A stretch of DNA of 50,734 bases, from positions 1 to 50,734 of the forward strand of contig CAMOEW010000007.1 in the NCBI GenBank assembly GCA_946612625.1. Direction: 5' to 3'. Position numbers and translations under genes: made by a program. Positions within the stretch are counted from its first letter, which is position 1, and each line of letters begins with the position of its first letter. This stretch comes from an uncultured Prevotella sp. (GTDB lineage Bacteria; Bacteroidota; Bacteroidia; Bacteroidales; Bacteroidaceae). This document shows, piece after piece, positions 10,009 to 19,027 of the stretch. The notes beneath the pieces are model-generated. The model was not told where the DNA came from and made no database searches. It was given only the letters and a program-made list of their open reading frames with translations.

Positions 10009-11955
10009 TTAATTTCCCAAATCGTTGCCAAGCTCCGTGGCGAGCTGATCACGCAACTGTTTTATCTCGTTCAACTTGCCAAGCAGAGGCATAACCCTGG
10101 CCATGTCGTTGCCAGCATTCTGAAGTTCGCGTTTAACATCCTTCATACGAGAATTAAGGATGTCCATGCGCAAATCGCTAATAAGATGGCGCACGCGGGA
10201 GAGTAGCTGTCCTTCGCGTTCTTTAATCTGCATACTGGCACTGAGGTGGTAGCGGTTCACTATCAGCTGCGAAGCCAACTTGCTGATTTCGACGTCATGA
10301 TGGTTAGCAAAATACGGCTGCGCCTGGAATCCCTCTTCACCGCAATGTTCGAGTGTTTCGGCAAGTATGCGATTATATAAAGGATTACTGAACTGCAAGT
10401 CATCGGCAGCAAAATCATAGTCAATATACTGCGCCACGTTGAGGTCGATTAACTGCCCGTCGGCTGTCTCTATGCCCTTTAACACAGTCTTCTCGCCGTC
10501 GCGTATGATGCACTGAACAAGCATACGCTCCACTTGGTCGTTTTGTTCGCTCACAGAGTGGAATCCAATGTCAACCTTTACGGAATCCTGAACACTTTCC
10601 TCGCTACGGTTCTCTCGTCGGTTTTCCTTTTCTTTCTCCTCGCGGTTGCTGCGGATGAATTTATTCACACTGTCAATAAGCGTCTGCTCACTCATCCCAA
10701 GACGAATGCTACATTCGCGCAGGTAGGTCTCGCGCACTATCTGGTCGGGAATCACGGCCACGCTCTTCAGTATGCTACTCACAGCCTCGCTGCGCTTGAT
10801 GGGATCGGTTACGCCCTTAAGCATCAACTGAGTCTTAAACTCGATGAAGTCGGTCTTGTTATGTTCGATGTAGTTGCGCAGTTCTTCGGCAGTGTGTTTA
10901 CGGGCAAAACTGTCGGGATCTTCGCCGTCGGGCAACAACAAGGTCTTAATGTTCATACCTTCTTCAAGTAGCATGTCGGTGCCACGCATGGCAGCCTTTA
11001 TGCCGGCCTCGTCGCCATCGTATAGCAACACGATATTCTGCGTGAAACGGTGTAGCAGACGTATCTGATGATAGCTCAGTGCGGTGCCTGAGTTAGCCAC
11101 CACATTCTCAATGCCACACTGGTGCATAGCTATTACGTCAGTATAGCCTTCTACCATATACACACAATCTTCCTTGGCAATGGCGCGTTTGGCATGGAAG
11201 AGACCGTATAGTTCACGTTCCTTATGGTATATCTCGCTGTCAGGCGAGTTTACGTATTTCTGCTGTACGCCTTTAGTGCGCGAGTCAAGCAGTCGGCCAC
11301 CGAATGCCACCACCCTACCACTGATATTAAACCATGGGAATATTACCCTGCCGGCATAACGGTCAACGAGCGAACCATCGCTCTCACGTTTATAGCAAAG
11401 ACCGGTTTTCACCAGGAACTCCTCCTTATAGCCTTTCCTTAGCGCCTCGTTTGAGAGTGCGTCGCGCTTGCTAAGGGCAAAGCCGAGACAGAACTTCTCA
11501 ATGATGTCGTCACGTATGCCTCGACTGCGGAAATACTGCCTGCCGATGGCTGTGCCGTCAGCGTCGTTGTTCAGTATGGTATGGAAATAGTCCTTTGCCC
11601 ACTCATTGACGATAAACATCGATTCACGGTCGTTCTGTTCACGTTTTTCCTCATCGGTGAGTTCACGCTCCTGAATCTCGATATTGTATTTCTTTGCCAA
11701 CCACCTCAGAGCATCAGGATATGTAATCTGTTCGTGCTCCATGAGGAAGTTGACGGCATTGCCTCCCTTGCCGCAAGCGAAACAATGACAGATACCTTTC
11801 GTAGGCGAAACCATGAACGACGGAGTCTTGTCGTCGTGAAAAGGGCAGAGCCCTTTGTAATTCACGCCGGCCTTACGAAGTGTCACAAAGTCGCCTACCA
11901 CCTCCACGATATTCGTGGCATCCATTATCTTGTCTATCGTCGCTCTGTCTATCAT
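10009..11955 (-). CDS. dnaG: DNA primase
   Basis: Makes RNA primers for DNA replication. The 648-residue protein has a CHC2 zinc-binding domain with ligands C37, H40, C58 and C61. A TOPRIM domain follows, with VEGYTD and the acidic DGDEAG metal-binding motif. A long C-terminal part is likely to bind the replicative helicase; it contains a charged, Arg/Glu-rich linker around residues 445-460. The ATG at 11955 starts two bases after the stop codon of the upstream gene, so the two genes are translationally linked. The usual rpsU-dnaG-rpoD arrangement is not present. Confidence 0.96.
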   Translation of the reverse strand: MIDRATIDKIMDATNIVEVVGDFVTLRKAGVNYKGLCPFHDDKTPSFMVSPTKGICHCFACGKGGNAVNFLMEHEQITYPDALRWLAKKYNIEIQERELTDEEKREQNDRESMFIVNEWAKDYFHTILNNDADGTAIGRQYFRSRGIRDDIIEKFCLGFALSKRDALSNEALRKGYKEEFLVKTGLCYKRESDGSLVDRYAGRVIFPWFNISGRVVAFGGRLLDSRTKGVQQKYVNSPDSEIYHKERELYGLFHAKRAIAKEDCVYMVEGYTDVIAMHQCGIENVVANSGTALSYHQIRLLHRFTQNIVLLYDGDEAGIKAAMRGTDMLLEEGMNIKTLLLPDGEDPDSFARKHTAEELRNYIEHNKTDFIEFKTQLMLKGVTDPIKRSEAVSSILKSVAVIPDQIVRETYLRECSIRLGMSEQTLIDSVNKFIRSNREEKEKENRRENRSEESVQDSVKVDIGFHSVSEQNDQVERMLVQCIIRDGEKTVLKGIETADGQLIDLNVAQYIDYDFAADDLQFSNPLYNRILAETLEHCGEEGFQAQPYFANHHDVEISKLASQLIVNRYHLSASMQIKEREGQLLSRVRHLISDLRMDILNSRMKDVKRELQNAGNDMARVMPLLGKLNEIKQLRDQLATELGNDLGN

Positions 11956-11957
11956 AT

Positions 11958-13100
11958 TCAGAAATCAGTGTCATCATCGTAGGCATCCGACATAACATCG
12001 TATTCAGACTTCACTTTCGAGGCATAAGCCTTTGTTTGAACTGCCTTTTCCTTAAGTTCACTGAAACGCTTTTTCTGCTCCTGAGTCATTGAGTCGGTCT
12101 TCTGCTCAAGGTCTGCTATGAAGGCATCTATCTTGTTACAAATGCCTGCTGGGGGAATGTCGTCCATGTCATCGCACTCCTTAAGTGCCGCATTAACACT
12201 GATGATGGCCGACGACAACTTGTCGATAGTCTTGTTGATAACGGGATTCTCTTCCACTTCAGGCTCTGGAATCCGAGCTGGCACAGGACCAATCTGACGC
12301 ACAAATGTGAAGAGGCGGTCGGTTGCCACGTCAGGGAAATAATAGCTTTCAAGCTGCTTGTCGGACTTCGTAGGAGGCAGATATTCAAACAATTGCTCAA
12401 CGCCCTCAATACCACCGCTAATCTTGGACAAATCGGCGCGCCACGTAAGAGGATTGACGAGCACTCCATCGTAGAGCACAGCAGCATCTATCCACGAGCC
12501 TTCCATCTCTGACATCTGCGATATGAAACAGATGTTCTTATACTTACCCTCTGTGCGAAGATTGAAGGTGGCCGAGTAGTCTGCGTATGTTTTGATTGAC
12601 TTCAACTGCTGCTCAGTTACAGGCTGAGCCGTTACCTGTCGGCACTTCGACTTGCTGACATAGCACTCAGCTACTCCAAATTCCACTGCAGATACAACCA
12701 CCTTATACCACTCGCCTGTCTCTCCTATGACGGGCAAAACGTTGTCCTTACTTAAAGTATATGGCATGAAGGTGAAGCCAGAAGGCACCCGCTCGTCATT
12801 CCATTTGAAAGAATAGGTGAGCGCATCCGACTCAATATCTTCAAACACCAGATTGAGCTGTGCACTGCTGCCATTGGCTTCCCTGTAGAGATTAACTTCT
12901 GAATCGCCAATGGTTACTACGAAACGGTTCCATACCGGAGGCTCTACTTTCAGCAATTCATTGCCTGGTTTTTCTTGCGTCAGAAAATAGACTGCCGCTA
13001 ATACCGCCGCAACAACGACAGCCGCGATTCCGGCAAAAACGAGAATGTTCTGTCTGTTCTTCTTTTCGGGAAGAATCATCGAATCGTCCTTCTTTCTCAT
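11958..13100 (-). CDS. Membrane protein with an SH3-like domain, function unknown
   Basis: A 380-residue protein that I cannot assign to a named gene. A basic N-terminus (about 18 residues) leads into one transmembrane span (about 19-41), so most of the protein is probably periplasmic. Residues 60-165 look like a bacterial SH3 domain: a strand with VNLYREANGSSAQL, then VLPVIGETGEWYKVVV and a closing YVSKSKC. The middle holds a globular region with two aromatic patches. The C-terminal 100 residues are charged and helical and may form a coiled coil. SH3-like domains of this kind often bind cell-wall peptides, but that is inference. It lies 31 bases after the SGNH esterase gene and two bases before dnaG. 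Confidence 0.75.
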   Translation of the reverse strand: MRKKDDSMILPEKKNRQNILVFAGIAAVVVAAVLAAVYFLTQEKPGNELLKVEPPVWNRFVVTIGDSEVNLYREANGSSAQLNLVFEDIESDALTYSFKWNDERVPSGFTFMPYTLSKDNVLPVIGETGEWYKVVVSAVEFGVAECYVSKSKCRQVTAQPVTEQQLKSIKTYADYSATFNLRTEGKYKNICFISQMSEMEGSWIDAAVLYDGVLVNPLTWRADLSKISGGIEGVEQLFEYLPPTKSDKQLESYYFPDVATDRLFTFVRQIGPVPARIPEPEVEENPVINKTIDKLSSAIISVNAALKECDDMDDIPPAGICNKIDAFIADLEQKTDSMTQEQKKRFSELKEKAVQTKAYASKVKSEYDVMSDAYDDDTDF

Positions 13101-13131
13101 ATTACAGTTGATTTTTAGTTTTTGTTGCTAC

Positions 13132-14805
13132 TCATTTCAGATATTGTGCAAGACTGCTATTGGTATCACGAAGGCCCTTGGCAAAGCTCTGGGCATTCAT
13201 CTGTGCCCCAAGCTTCGAGGCATGAGTGTGGTCTTTCTTAAAATAAATGCCTGCCTTCTCCTTTATCCTCGCTATGACTGACTTGGCCTTCTCCTTGTCG
13301 GCAGGCACCTTCTTTGAGAACTTCTTGTCGAGGAAGTCGGCTGAGATATTGTGCATATCGATGAACTCTACACCGGTTTCTTCGACCACCTCACGGTACC
13401 ACTTGCCGTAGGTATCGTCGCGACGCTCTATCCTGCCGCCGGGCCACTCGTTGCGAGGGGTAAGGCTTACGAGTATCGGCGTGGCTCCCTTTTCGCGCAC
13501 GTCCTGAATGAATTTCTTAAGATACCATCCAAAGCTATATACCACCTCGTAGTTCTTGTCGGCAAGACGATATACATGGTTAGTGTCGGCAGTTCCGGGG
13601 ATTACGCCACGAGCCTTCTGGTCGTCAATAGGACAGATGTCATTGTGGCCGAACTGTATGGTGACATAGTCGCCGGGCTGCAGCGAGTTATACACCTTGT
13701 CCCACAGTCCCTCCTTGAGGAACGTTCGTGTAGAACGTCCTGCACGTGCAGCATTACAGAGCGTTATTTTGCTCTCGTCGAAAACAGTCATCGCCTGCGA
13801 TGCCCACCCCCACATGCCGTCGTCGTCTTTGTCGGCATTCTTCACCGTAGAGTCGCCGGTAAAGAACACCACGGGTTTGCCACCGCTACGGTCAACATGC
13901 CACACGTCTGGCACAACGTTGATCATCATTGCCTTCAGTTCGTCAAGCTGAGAATCGCCATTTGCCATGATACCCTCCGCAGCACTTCGGGCATTCATCT
14001 CGGCACCGAACTTCGAGGTGTGGATATTGTCTTTATAGAAATGGTAGCTCTCCTTCCAGTGACCGTATCGGTCGAGCTTCTGCCCAGAGATTTCGTTAAG
14101 ATCAACATACGGTACATTTTGTTCATTGGCGATGGCTTTAAGCCACTCACCATGAGGTTTGCGCACTATCTTGTCATTATCATCGTAGGCATTGCGCGGA
14201 GTAAGCGACATCAGAATAGGATGAGCTCCCTTGGCACGAATCTCCTCGATATACTTACGCATATATCCGCCGTAGCTATATACTGTATCAATAATGTCGG
14301 TACCTTCTATCTTGCCTACAATCATAGTATCGGCAATGCCAGGGATAACAGCACGTGCACGGCCACTGAAAAAGGGACCGTTATCGTTATGTCCGATAGA
14401 CACAATCACCCAGTCGCCCGGCTTGAGAGCCTCGCGCACGGCAGGCCACAATTGCTTGTAGAACGTGCGCGTGCTCATTCCACCGAGAGCTTGGTTCTCA
14501 ACGGCAATCTTACCAGCATCGAAGAAATTGTGGGCAAAGTAACCCCATCCCCACTGTCCGTTGTTGCCGTTGCCCAACGTGCCATTGCGCATCGTTGAGT
14601 TGCCAATGAGGAAAAGCACGGGCTGCGAACCCTTTCGTGTGGTTCCGGGTTTAGGGCGCGACATCAGCGCCTTGGCGATACTGTCAGGAGTGTTGTCAAC
14701 TACTTTGTTTACATCTTCAATAGGATCAGGCAGATTGTCGAACCCCTGCGCACTACTTGTCAGTGCTGCCATTGCTATACAGATAGCCGAGAGAATCTTT
14801 TTCAT
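13132..14805 (-). CDS. Tandem SGNH/GDSL esterase, rhamnogalacturonan acetylesterase-like
   Basis: A secreted esterase of 557 residues with a signal peptide (about residues 1-20, ending SSAQ). It has two consecutive SGNH hydrolase domains resembling CE12 rhamnogalacturonan acetylesterases. Domain 1 has GNSTMRNG with the serine at residue 70, then ALGGMSTRTF, IGHNDN and DNIHTSKFGA. Domain 2 has GDSTVKN near residue 318, then AARAGRSTRTF, FGHNDI and DHTHASKLGA. The Ser-Gly-Asn-His set is present in both, but domain 1 has Asn in place of the usual Asp of GDS. The likely reaction is removal of acetyl groups from pectin, inferred from the family. It has its own promoter element upstream and leads into the SH3-like, dnaG and cls genes. 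Confidence 0.87.
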   Translation of the reverse strand: MKKILSAICIAMAALTSSAQGFDNLPDPIEDVNKVVDNTPDSIAKALMSRPKPGTTRKGSQPVLFLIGNSTMRNGTLGNGNNGQWGWGYFAHNFFDAGKIAVENQALGGMSTRTFYKQLWPAVREALKPGDWVIVSIGHNDNGPFFSGRARAVIPGIADTMIVGKIEGTDIIDTVYSYGGYMRKYIEEIRAKGAHPILMSLTPRNAYDDNDKIVRKPHGEWLKAIANEQNVPYVDLNEISGQKLDRYGHWKESYHFYKDNIHTSKFGAEMNARSAAEGIMANGDSQLDELKAMMINVVPDVWHVDRSGGKPVVFFTGDSTVKNADKDDDGMWGWASQAMTVFDESKITLCNAARAGRSTRTFLKEGLWDKVYNSLQPGDYVTIQFGHNDICPIDDQKARGVIPGTADTNHVYRLADKNYEVVYSFGWYLKKFIQDVREKGATPILVSLTPRNEWPGGRIERRDDTYGKWYREVVEETGVEFIDMHNISADFLDKKFSKKVPADKEKAKSVIARIKEKAGIYFKKDHTHASKLGAQMNAQSFAKGLRDTNSSLAQYLK

Positions 14806-14837
14806 TATTGTCTTTTAGCTGTTAGTTATTTTGCCTG

Positions 14838-14845
14838 CAAATATA
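14838..14845 (-). promoter_or_regulatory. -7 element for the SGNH esterase gene
   Basis: Reads TATATTTG on the minus strand, 32 bases before the ATG at 14805. It lies between the stop codon of the M6 protease gene and the esterase start, suggesting a separate transcript. Confidence 0.45.
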
Positions 14846-14888
14846 GTTATATTTAAGCAAAACTCCAAGACTTTTCACATTTTTACAA

Positions 14889-17132
14889 TTATTTCACCAT
14901 GACTTTCTTTCCACCAACGATGACAATACCCTTCCGTGGAGACTCCAAACGTTGTCCATTGATGTTATAGACAACTGTATTCTTTATCCTTTGACAATCA
15001 TCCACTTGAAGCGTTGCGTCGCTGATTCCAGTATCGCTGCCGCCACTGATTTCAAGGTCGTCAATCTGCCACCAGTAGCTAAGACCGTCGTTGGTGGCAT
15101 CGCAACAGTAGAAGCGTATCTTCATATTGTCGGAAGTGTATGCTGAGAGGTCGAGTATGATTGGTGTATATGACGTTGCCTTTACGGTATTGCCATAAGC
15201 ATCGCGAGGATAGTCGGAGAGAACGTCGAAGATGGTGTTCCACGTCGAGCCGCCGTCGCTACTCACCTGTACGAGATACGACGGTTTTGTTTTCGGTGTA
15301 GCATTACCGCCATTGGTGTGAGAATAGAACTTGAGGCTGACTCCTCCGGCAAACGTAGGCGACGTGAGCACTGCCTCCTGATGTGTCTCCTCGAAGTATG
15401 TTTCCTTCATCGTCATGGCATGGGTGCCACTATTGGTCATCTTAGTCAGCTTACCACTGGTGGAGCCTTCAGAGAATTGCCAGCCGCTACCTGCCTCGCC
15501 GATGTTCTCCATCACCCAGCCAATGGGATTCGACACATCTTCAAAGCCATCGGCAAGAAGAATACTCTGCGACAATACCTCCTGGCTAACAACAACGGTT
15601 TTCGACAATGTGGCATCGTCTGTGCTGCTAATGTTGAGCGTTGCCGTACGCACGTCGCCGGTATTATTGTCGCTGGCGGCCGTGATTGCCACCGTAACCG
15701 TAGCACCGGCATCGCCGTTAGTGGGAGTAACATTGAGCCATTCGGGAACCCCGCTTATCCTCCAGTTGTCATTGCAGGCCACACTGATACTGACAGCACT
15801 GTTTTTCTGTCCCTTTAGCGCAACCACGGTGTCAGACACAAGCAAGGTCTTACTGCTTGCCAGCAATTCAAACGAGATAGTCTCTCCGGCTGACGTAATA
15901 TTGGCGATCGCAAAGTTTGCTGGTGTACCGTCACTGTAGAAGGGCTTGATGTCAGCGAAACCACCAAAGGCCGTACGGCCACTTTCAGCACTGAAAGCTG
16001 CTTTAGAGATATCTCCATCGGCAGTGGTTGTACCTCCGGGACGAAACACATACTGCTCGTCGAGGCGTGTAGTGCCGTTATATCCCACATTTCCACCACT
16101 CTGATTGGGGTTGATGCGATAGATAATGATTCCCGACTCGGGGAGGTTTGCATCGAAACCTTCTTTCTTGCGGTATTCGAGCACGAAATATTCATCGCGC
16201 CCAACGGGACGTATCTTGTATGCAATATTGTCAGCAGTTGAACCGCCCACCGGATTCAGTGTATAAACACCTGGGACGGCAATCTCAGGAATGCCTGCCG
16301 TGCCGTACTCTTCCTCTAACCACTTGCAGTAGCGCCACTTGGTATAGACCGTCATGTTCTGTGCAGTCTCCTGGTTGTCGCTCATCAGATCCCAAACTCC
16401 CACGGGGTTCAGATTGCCGTCTGCGTGATATAGGTCGTAGGTTCCGAGCGAATGCGACATCTCATGGCAGAGCACACCGGTATTGATGGGTATATTGCGT
16501 AGCATATCAAAGCCATTGGAGCGATCGAACGTCAATATATAGCCCACCACCTTCTTGCCGTGAATCATGAAATCATCAGCAGCCGATACGATGTCAACGC
16601 GTTTAGGCCATAGCAAATACTTGTTACTGATGTCAGACGAGCCACTGAGCACTATAGTGAGATTGTCAACGAGACCATCGCCATTGGCATCAATAACAGC
16701 GTCGGAGGGAAGGTTGGCCGCAAGGTGTGCCACAATTTCCTTCACCAGTCCGCGCTCACGAGCCGCCTTGACGGTAGCATCGTCCTCCTCGTAACCCTGA
16801 GTATTGATACTACTCTTCTGCTGATAGAAACCACGCTCGTTCTGTGCCCTATACGACACAATTTTTACGCCGTTGGCACCAGGAAAGAGCACGCTCGTCC
16901 ACGACATCTTGCCATAGGATGCTTGACGGAAGTAGTTATACACGGTGTTCGCACTTGGCTCAGCACCGTTGAAGAGAGTAGCATAGTGAGCAAAGTCATG
17001 GTCAGTGAAGACATCCTCCTCTGTCTCGTCGGCAAAACGTACGAAACATACAATGTTGCTACGTGATATTTCTTCAGACAGTATGTTCTGTGCTGAAAGC
17101 AACAACATTGCAAAAAACAATATTCTTCTCAT
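14889..17132 (-). CDS. M6 family metalloprotease with BACON-like domain and C-terminal sorting-like tail
   Basis: A secreted zinc protease of 747 residues with a signal peptide (about 1-19). The catalytic domain carries HEMSH at residues 223-227 followed by SLGTYDLYH, as in M6 (immune inhibitor A-like) peptidases. Residues of about 435-520 look like a BACON domain (W-I-S-G-V-P-E-W-L-N pattern, ending in V-V-V-S-Q). A jelly-roll region with GSTWNTIFD and WWQIDDLEI follows. The last 30 residues are a tail with YNINGQRLESP and GGKKVMVK that resembles the end of T9SS sorting domains. It is the last gene of the SusCD operon, 60 bases after the LRR gene, with a hairpin in that gap. Confidence 0.9.
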   Translation of the reverse strand: MRRILFFAMLLLSAQNILSEEISRSNIVCFVRFADETEEDVFTDHDFAHYATLFNGAEPSANTVYNYFRQASYGKMSWTSVLFPGANGVKIVSYRAQNERGFYQQKSSINTQGYEEDDATVKAARERGLVKEIVAHLAANLPSDAVIDANGDGLVDNLTIVLSGSSDISNKYLLWPKRVDIVSAADDFMIHGKKVVGYILTFDRSNGFDMLRNIPINTGVLCHEMSHSLGTYDLYHADGNLNPVGVWDLMSDNQETAQNMTVYTKWRYCKWLEEEYGTAGIPEIAVPGVYTLNPVGGSTADNIAYKIRPVGRDEYFVLEYRKKEGFDANLPESGIIIYRINPNQSGGNVGYNGTTRLDEQYVFRPGGTTTADGDISKAAFSAESGRTAFGGFADIKPFYSDGTPANFAIANITSAGETISFELLASSKTLLVSDTVVALKGQKNSAVSISVACNDNWRISGVPEWLNVTPTNGDAGATVTVAITAASDNNTGDVRTATLNISSTDDATLSKTVVVSQEVLSQSILLADGFEDVSNPIGWVMENIGEAGSGWQFSEGSTSGKLTKMTNSGTHAMTMKETYFEETHQEAVLTSPTFAGGVSLKFYSHTNGGNATPKTKPSYLVQVSSDGGSTWNTIFDVLSDYPRDAYGNTVKATSYTPIILDLSAYTSDNMKIRFYCCDATNDGLSYWWQIDDLEISGGSDTGISDATLQVDDCQRIKNTVVYNINGQRLESPRKGIVIVGGKKVMVK

Positions 17133-17142
17133 AGTTAGAAAA

Positions 17143-17174
17143 GCAGCCCCTCTCCCACAGGGGAGGGGGACTGC
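17143..17174 (-). terminator. Intra-operon hairpin before the M6 protease gene
   Basis: A GC-rich inverted repeat (17143-17156 with 17161-17174, one mismatch, four-base loop) followed on the minus strand by TTTTCT. It stands only ten bases before the M6 start codon. It could be a partial terminator, a stability element or a translation-control hairpin. Which of these applies cannot be told from sequence. Confidence 0.55.
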
Positions 17175-17192
17175 ATATTTAGTTCAACATTA

Positions 17193-18986
17193 TTATTTCA
17201 GTATAACCTTCTTGCCGTTGCGGATGAAGAGGCCCTTCTGAGGAGCAGATACACGCTGTCCGTTGAGATTATAGATAACATTATCATTTATCTTTTCTTC
17301 ATTCTCCATTCTATGAAAAACATCGTTGATGCCTGTGTGTACTGCAATGTCAACGGCAGTAGTCACGAATGGCTTAGCCAGAGTGAAGAGAGGAAGTTCT
17401 GCATTTGTCATAATACAGTAAGCACTTTCTTTATCCGCCTTGAATGTGAACACACCATCACTAACGGTGTAATCAACGTCAACCTTCAACGTGTCGTTGC
17501 CATTTGCTATCCAGGTGAACTCGGTCATAGTCTCACCAAGAATGGCCTGCGATGAGAGGTCAACCTTGCCGTCCGTAACCTCTATAGTCATCGGAGCCTG
17601 AGGTGTGGCAGAAGCATAAGTCGTGGCGTAGGTAAATGTCTGCGAAACTTTGTTCTTCAAGTCATAGAGCTGTGCCAGAGTAAAGGCATCACCGTCAACC
17701 CAGAGACGCCTTACAGTCTTACCCTCCGGGAAGACGATGTCATTCATCTCTACATTGTCGCGCAGGTAAACGAATGAAGTGGAAATGTCTGTCATCTGCG
17801 ACAAGTCAATGCTCTTCAGCTTGTTGCCACCGAACTGAATAGTATGACCCTTTGCAGTATTTGCACCGATGACAACCTCCTCAATCTCGTTATTCATAAC
17901 GGTCATGGTCTTCAACAAAGTGTTGTTACTTAAGTCAAGAGTCGTCAACTTGTTATTAGAAAGTACAATTGCCGTCAGAGCAGTGTTCTTGCTTAGGTCG
18001 AGAGCCGTCAGTTCGTTGTCGTTGGCTGTGAGATTGGTCAAAGCCGTAACGGAAGCGAGATTAATCGTGGAAAACTTGTTGTTGGCGATGTTCAGCTTCT
18101 TAAGCTTTGCGCTCTTGCTAAGATCAAGGTTCATAATCTTGTTGGCATTCAGGGCCGCCTCGTCAAGTTCCGGTGCCAGACGAATGTCAATGGCTGTAAG
18201 GGCATTGGGTATATCGCTCTTGTCATCATTGAACTTTCCGTTGGCCTCAATATAGATGATGCCCTCACCGTAGATCTTAATGACGCCCTCGCCTGCCGGA
18301 GTGCCAGTGAATTCCATACCACCGTCCCAGCCATCGTATGCTTGAGTGGATGTCTGCTCAACAAGGTTTCCGTCGCCCCAGTCAACCTTTATTGTCTTGC
18401 CTGCTGCATCCGTGCCGATTGTGATGGTGCGCTCTACGCCAACAGTACCAACAGCGGTAATTGCCGGAACAGAAGCGGGACGCACAACCTTGATTAGAGT
18501 TAAACTCGCAGCAGTACCTCCGTCACGACCGATATAGAGAGTATCAACTGCATCGGCGATAGTAAACGATTCCTCAACGGGCTCGTCTGCTACAAGTCGT
18601 CCATTAATGAAATCGCTGAACTGGAACAACTTCGTGCATGTCGAGTCTTCATTCAGAAGGAACACTACGGCTGTGGCGCGCTTTGAAGCATCCTTGTTGT
18701 TGATTGCTCCTGCAATTGTCAAGACGTCGCCAGGTTTGAAACCACCTTCAACACCGAGCTTGATAGCATTTGTGTTGAATTTACCATTAGACGTATAGCC
18801 ATTCTTCAACTGAAAGCAATCCTTGTCGTCTGTGTTGTTGTGGATTTTTACGGTTGCCTTCAGCGTCGTTCCACTGAAGGCAATACCATCAGCATTTGTC
18901 GGGAAGTCAATCAGAGTCTGGTCTTGGGCCTGCACGCCGAGGAACGAACCAATCGCAAATACTGTTAGAGTAAATAATTTTTTCAT
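17193..18986 (-). CDS. Secreted leucine-rich-repeat protein with sorting-like tail
   Basis: A 597-residue exported protein with a signal peptide (about 1-20, VQAQ). The N-terminal third is a beta-rich domain with no assigned family. Residues about 272-390 form internalin-like leucine-rich repeats of roughly 21 residues, seen as LKKLNIANNKFSTINL, LTALDLSKNTAL and LTTLDLSNNTLL. A short beta domain follows, and the C-terminal tail has YNLNGQRVSAP and RNGKKVILK. LRR domains usually bind protein, which would fit the two proteases in the same operon. It lies 41 bases after the preceding secreted protein gene. Confidence 0.85.
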   Translation of the reverse strand: MKKLFTLTVFAIGSFLGVQAQDQTLIDFPTNADGIAFSGTTLKATVKIHNNTDDKDCFQLKNGYTSNGKFNTNAIKLGVEGGFKPGDVLTIAGAINNKDASKRATAVVFLLNEDSTCTKLFQFSDFINGRLVADEPVEESFTIADAVDTLYIGRDGGTAASLTLIKVVRPASVPAITAVGTVGVERTITIGTDAAGKTIKVDWGDGNLVEQTSTQAYDGWDGGMEFTGTPAGEGVIKIYGEGIIYIEANGKFNDDKSDIPNALTAIDIRLAPELDEAALNANKIMNLDLSKSAKLKKLNIANNKFSTINLASVTALTNLTANDNELTALDLSKNTALTAIVLSNNKLTTLDLSNNTLLKTMTVMNNEIEEVVIGANTAKGHTIQFGGNKLKSIDLSQMTDISTSFVYLRDNVEMNDIVFPEGKTVRRLWVDGDAFTLAQLYDLKNKVSQTFTYATTYASATPQAPMTIEVTDGKVDLSSQAILGETMTEFTWIANGNDTLKVDVDYTVSDGVFTFKADKESAYCIMTNAELPLFTLAKPFVTTAVDIAVHTGINDVFHRMENEEKINDNVIYNLNGQRVSAPQKGLFIRNGKKVILK

Positions 18987-19027
18987 AATAGAGTAATTTT
19001 AGTTATACATATATACATTTATATCTG

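Noticed and set aside
13351..14598. 415-codon plus-strand reading opposite the SGNH esterase
   Set aside because: Antisense shadow of a gene with clear catalytic motifs; its product is not protein-like and has no start signals.
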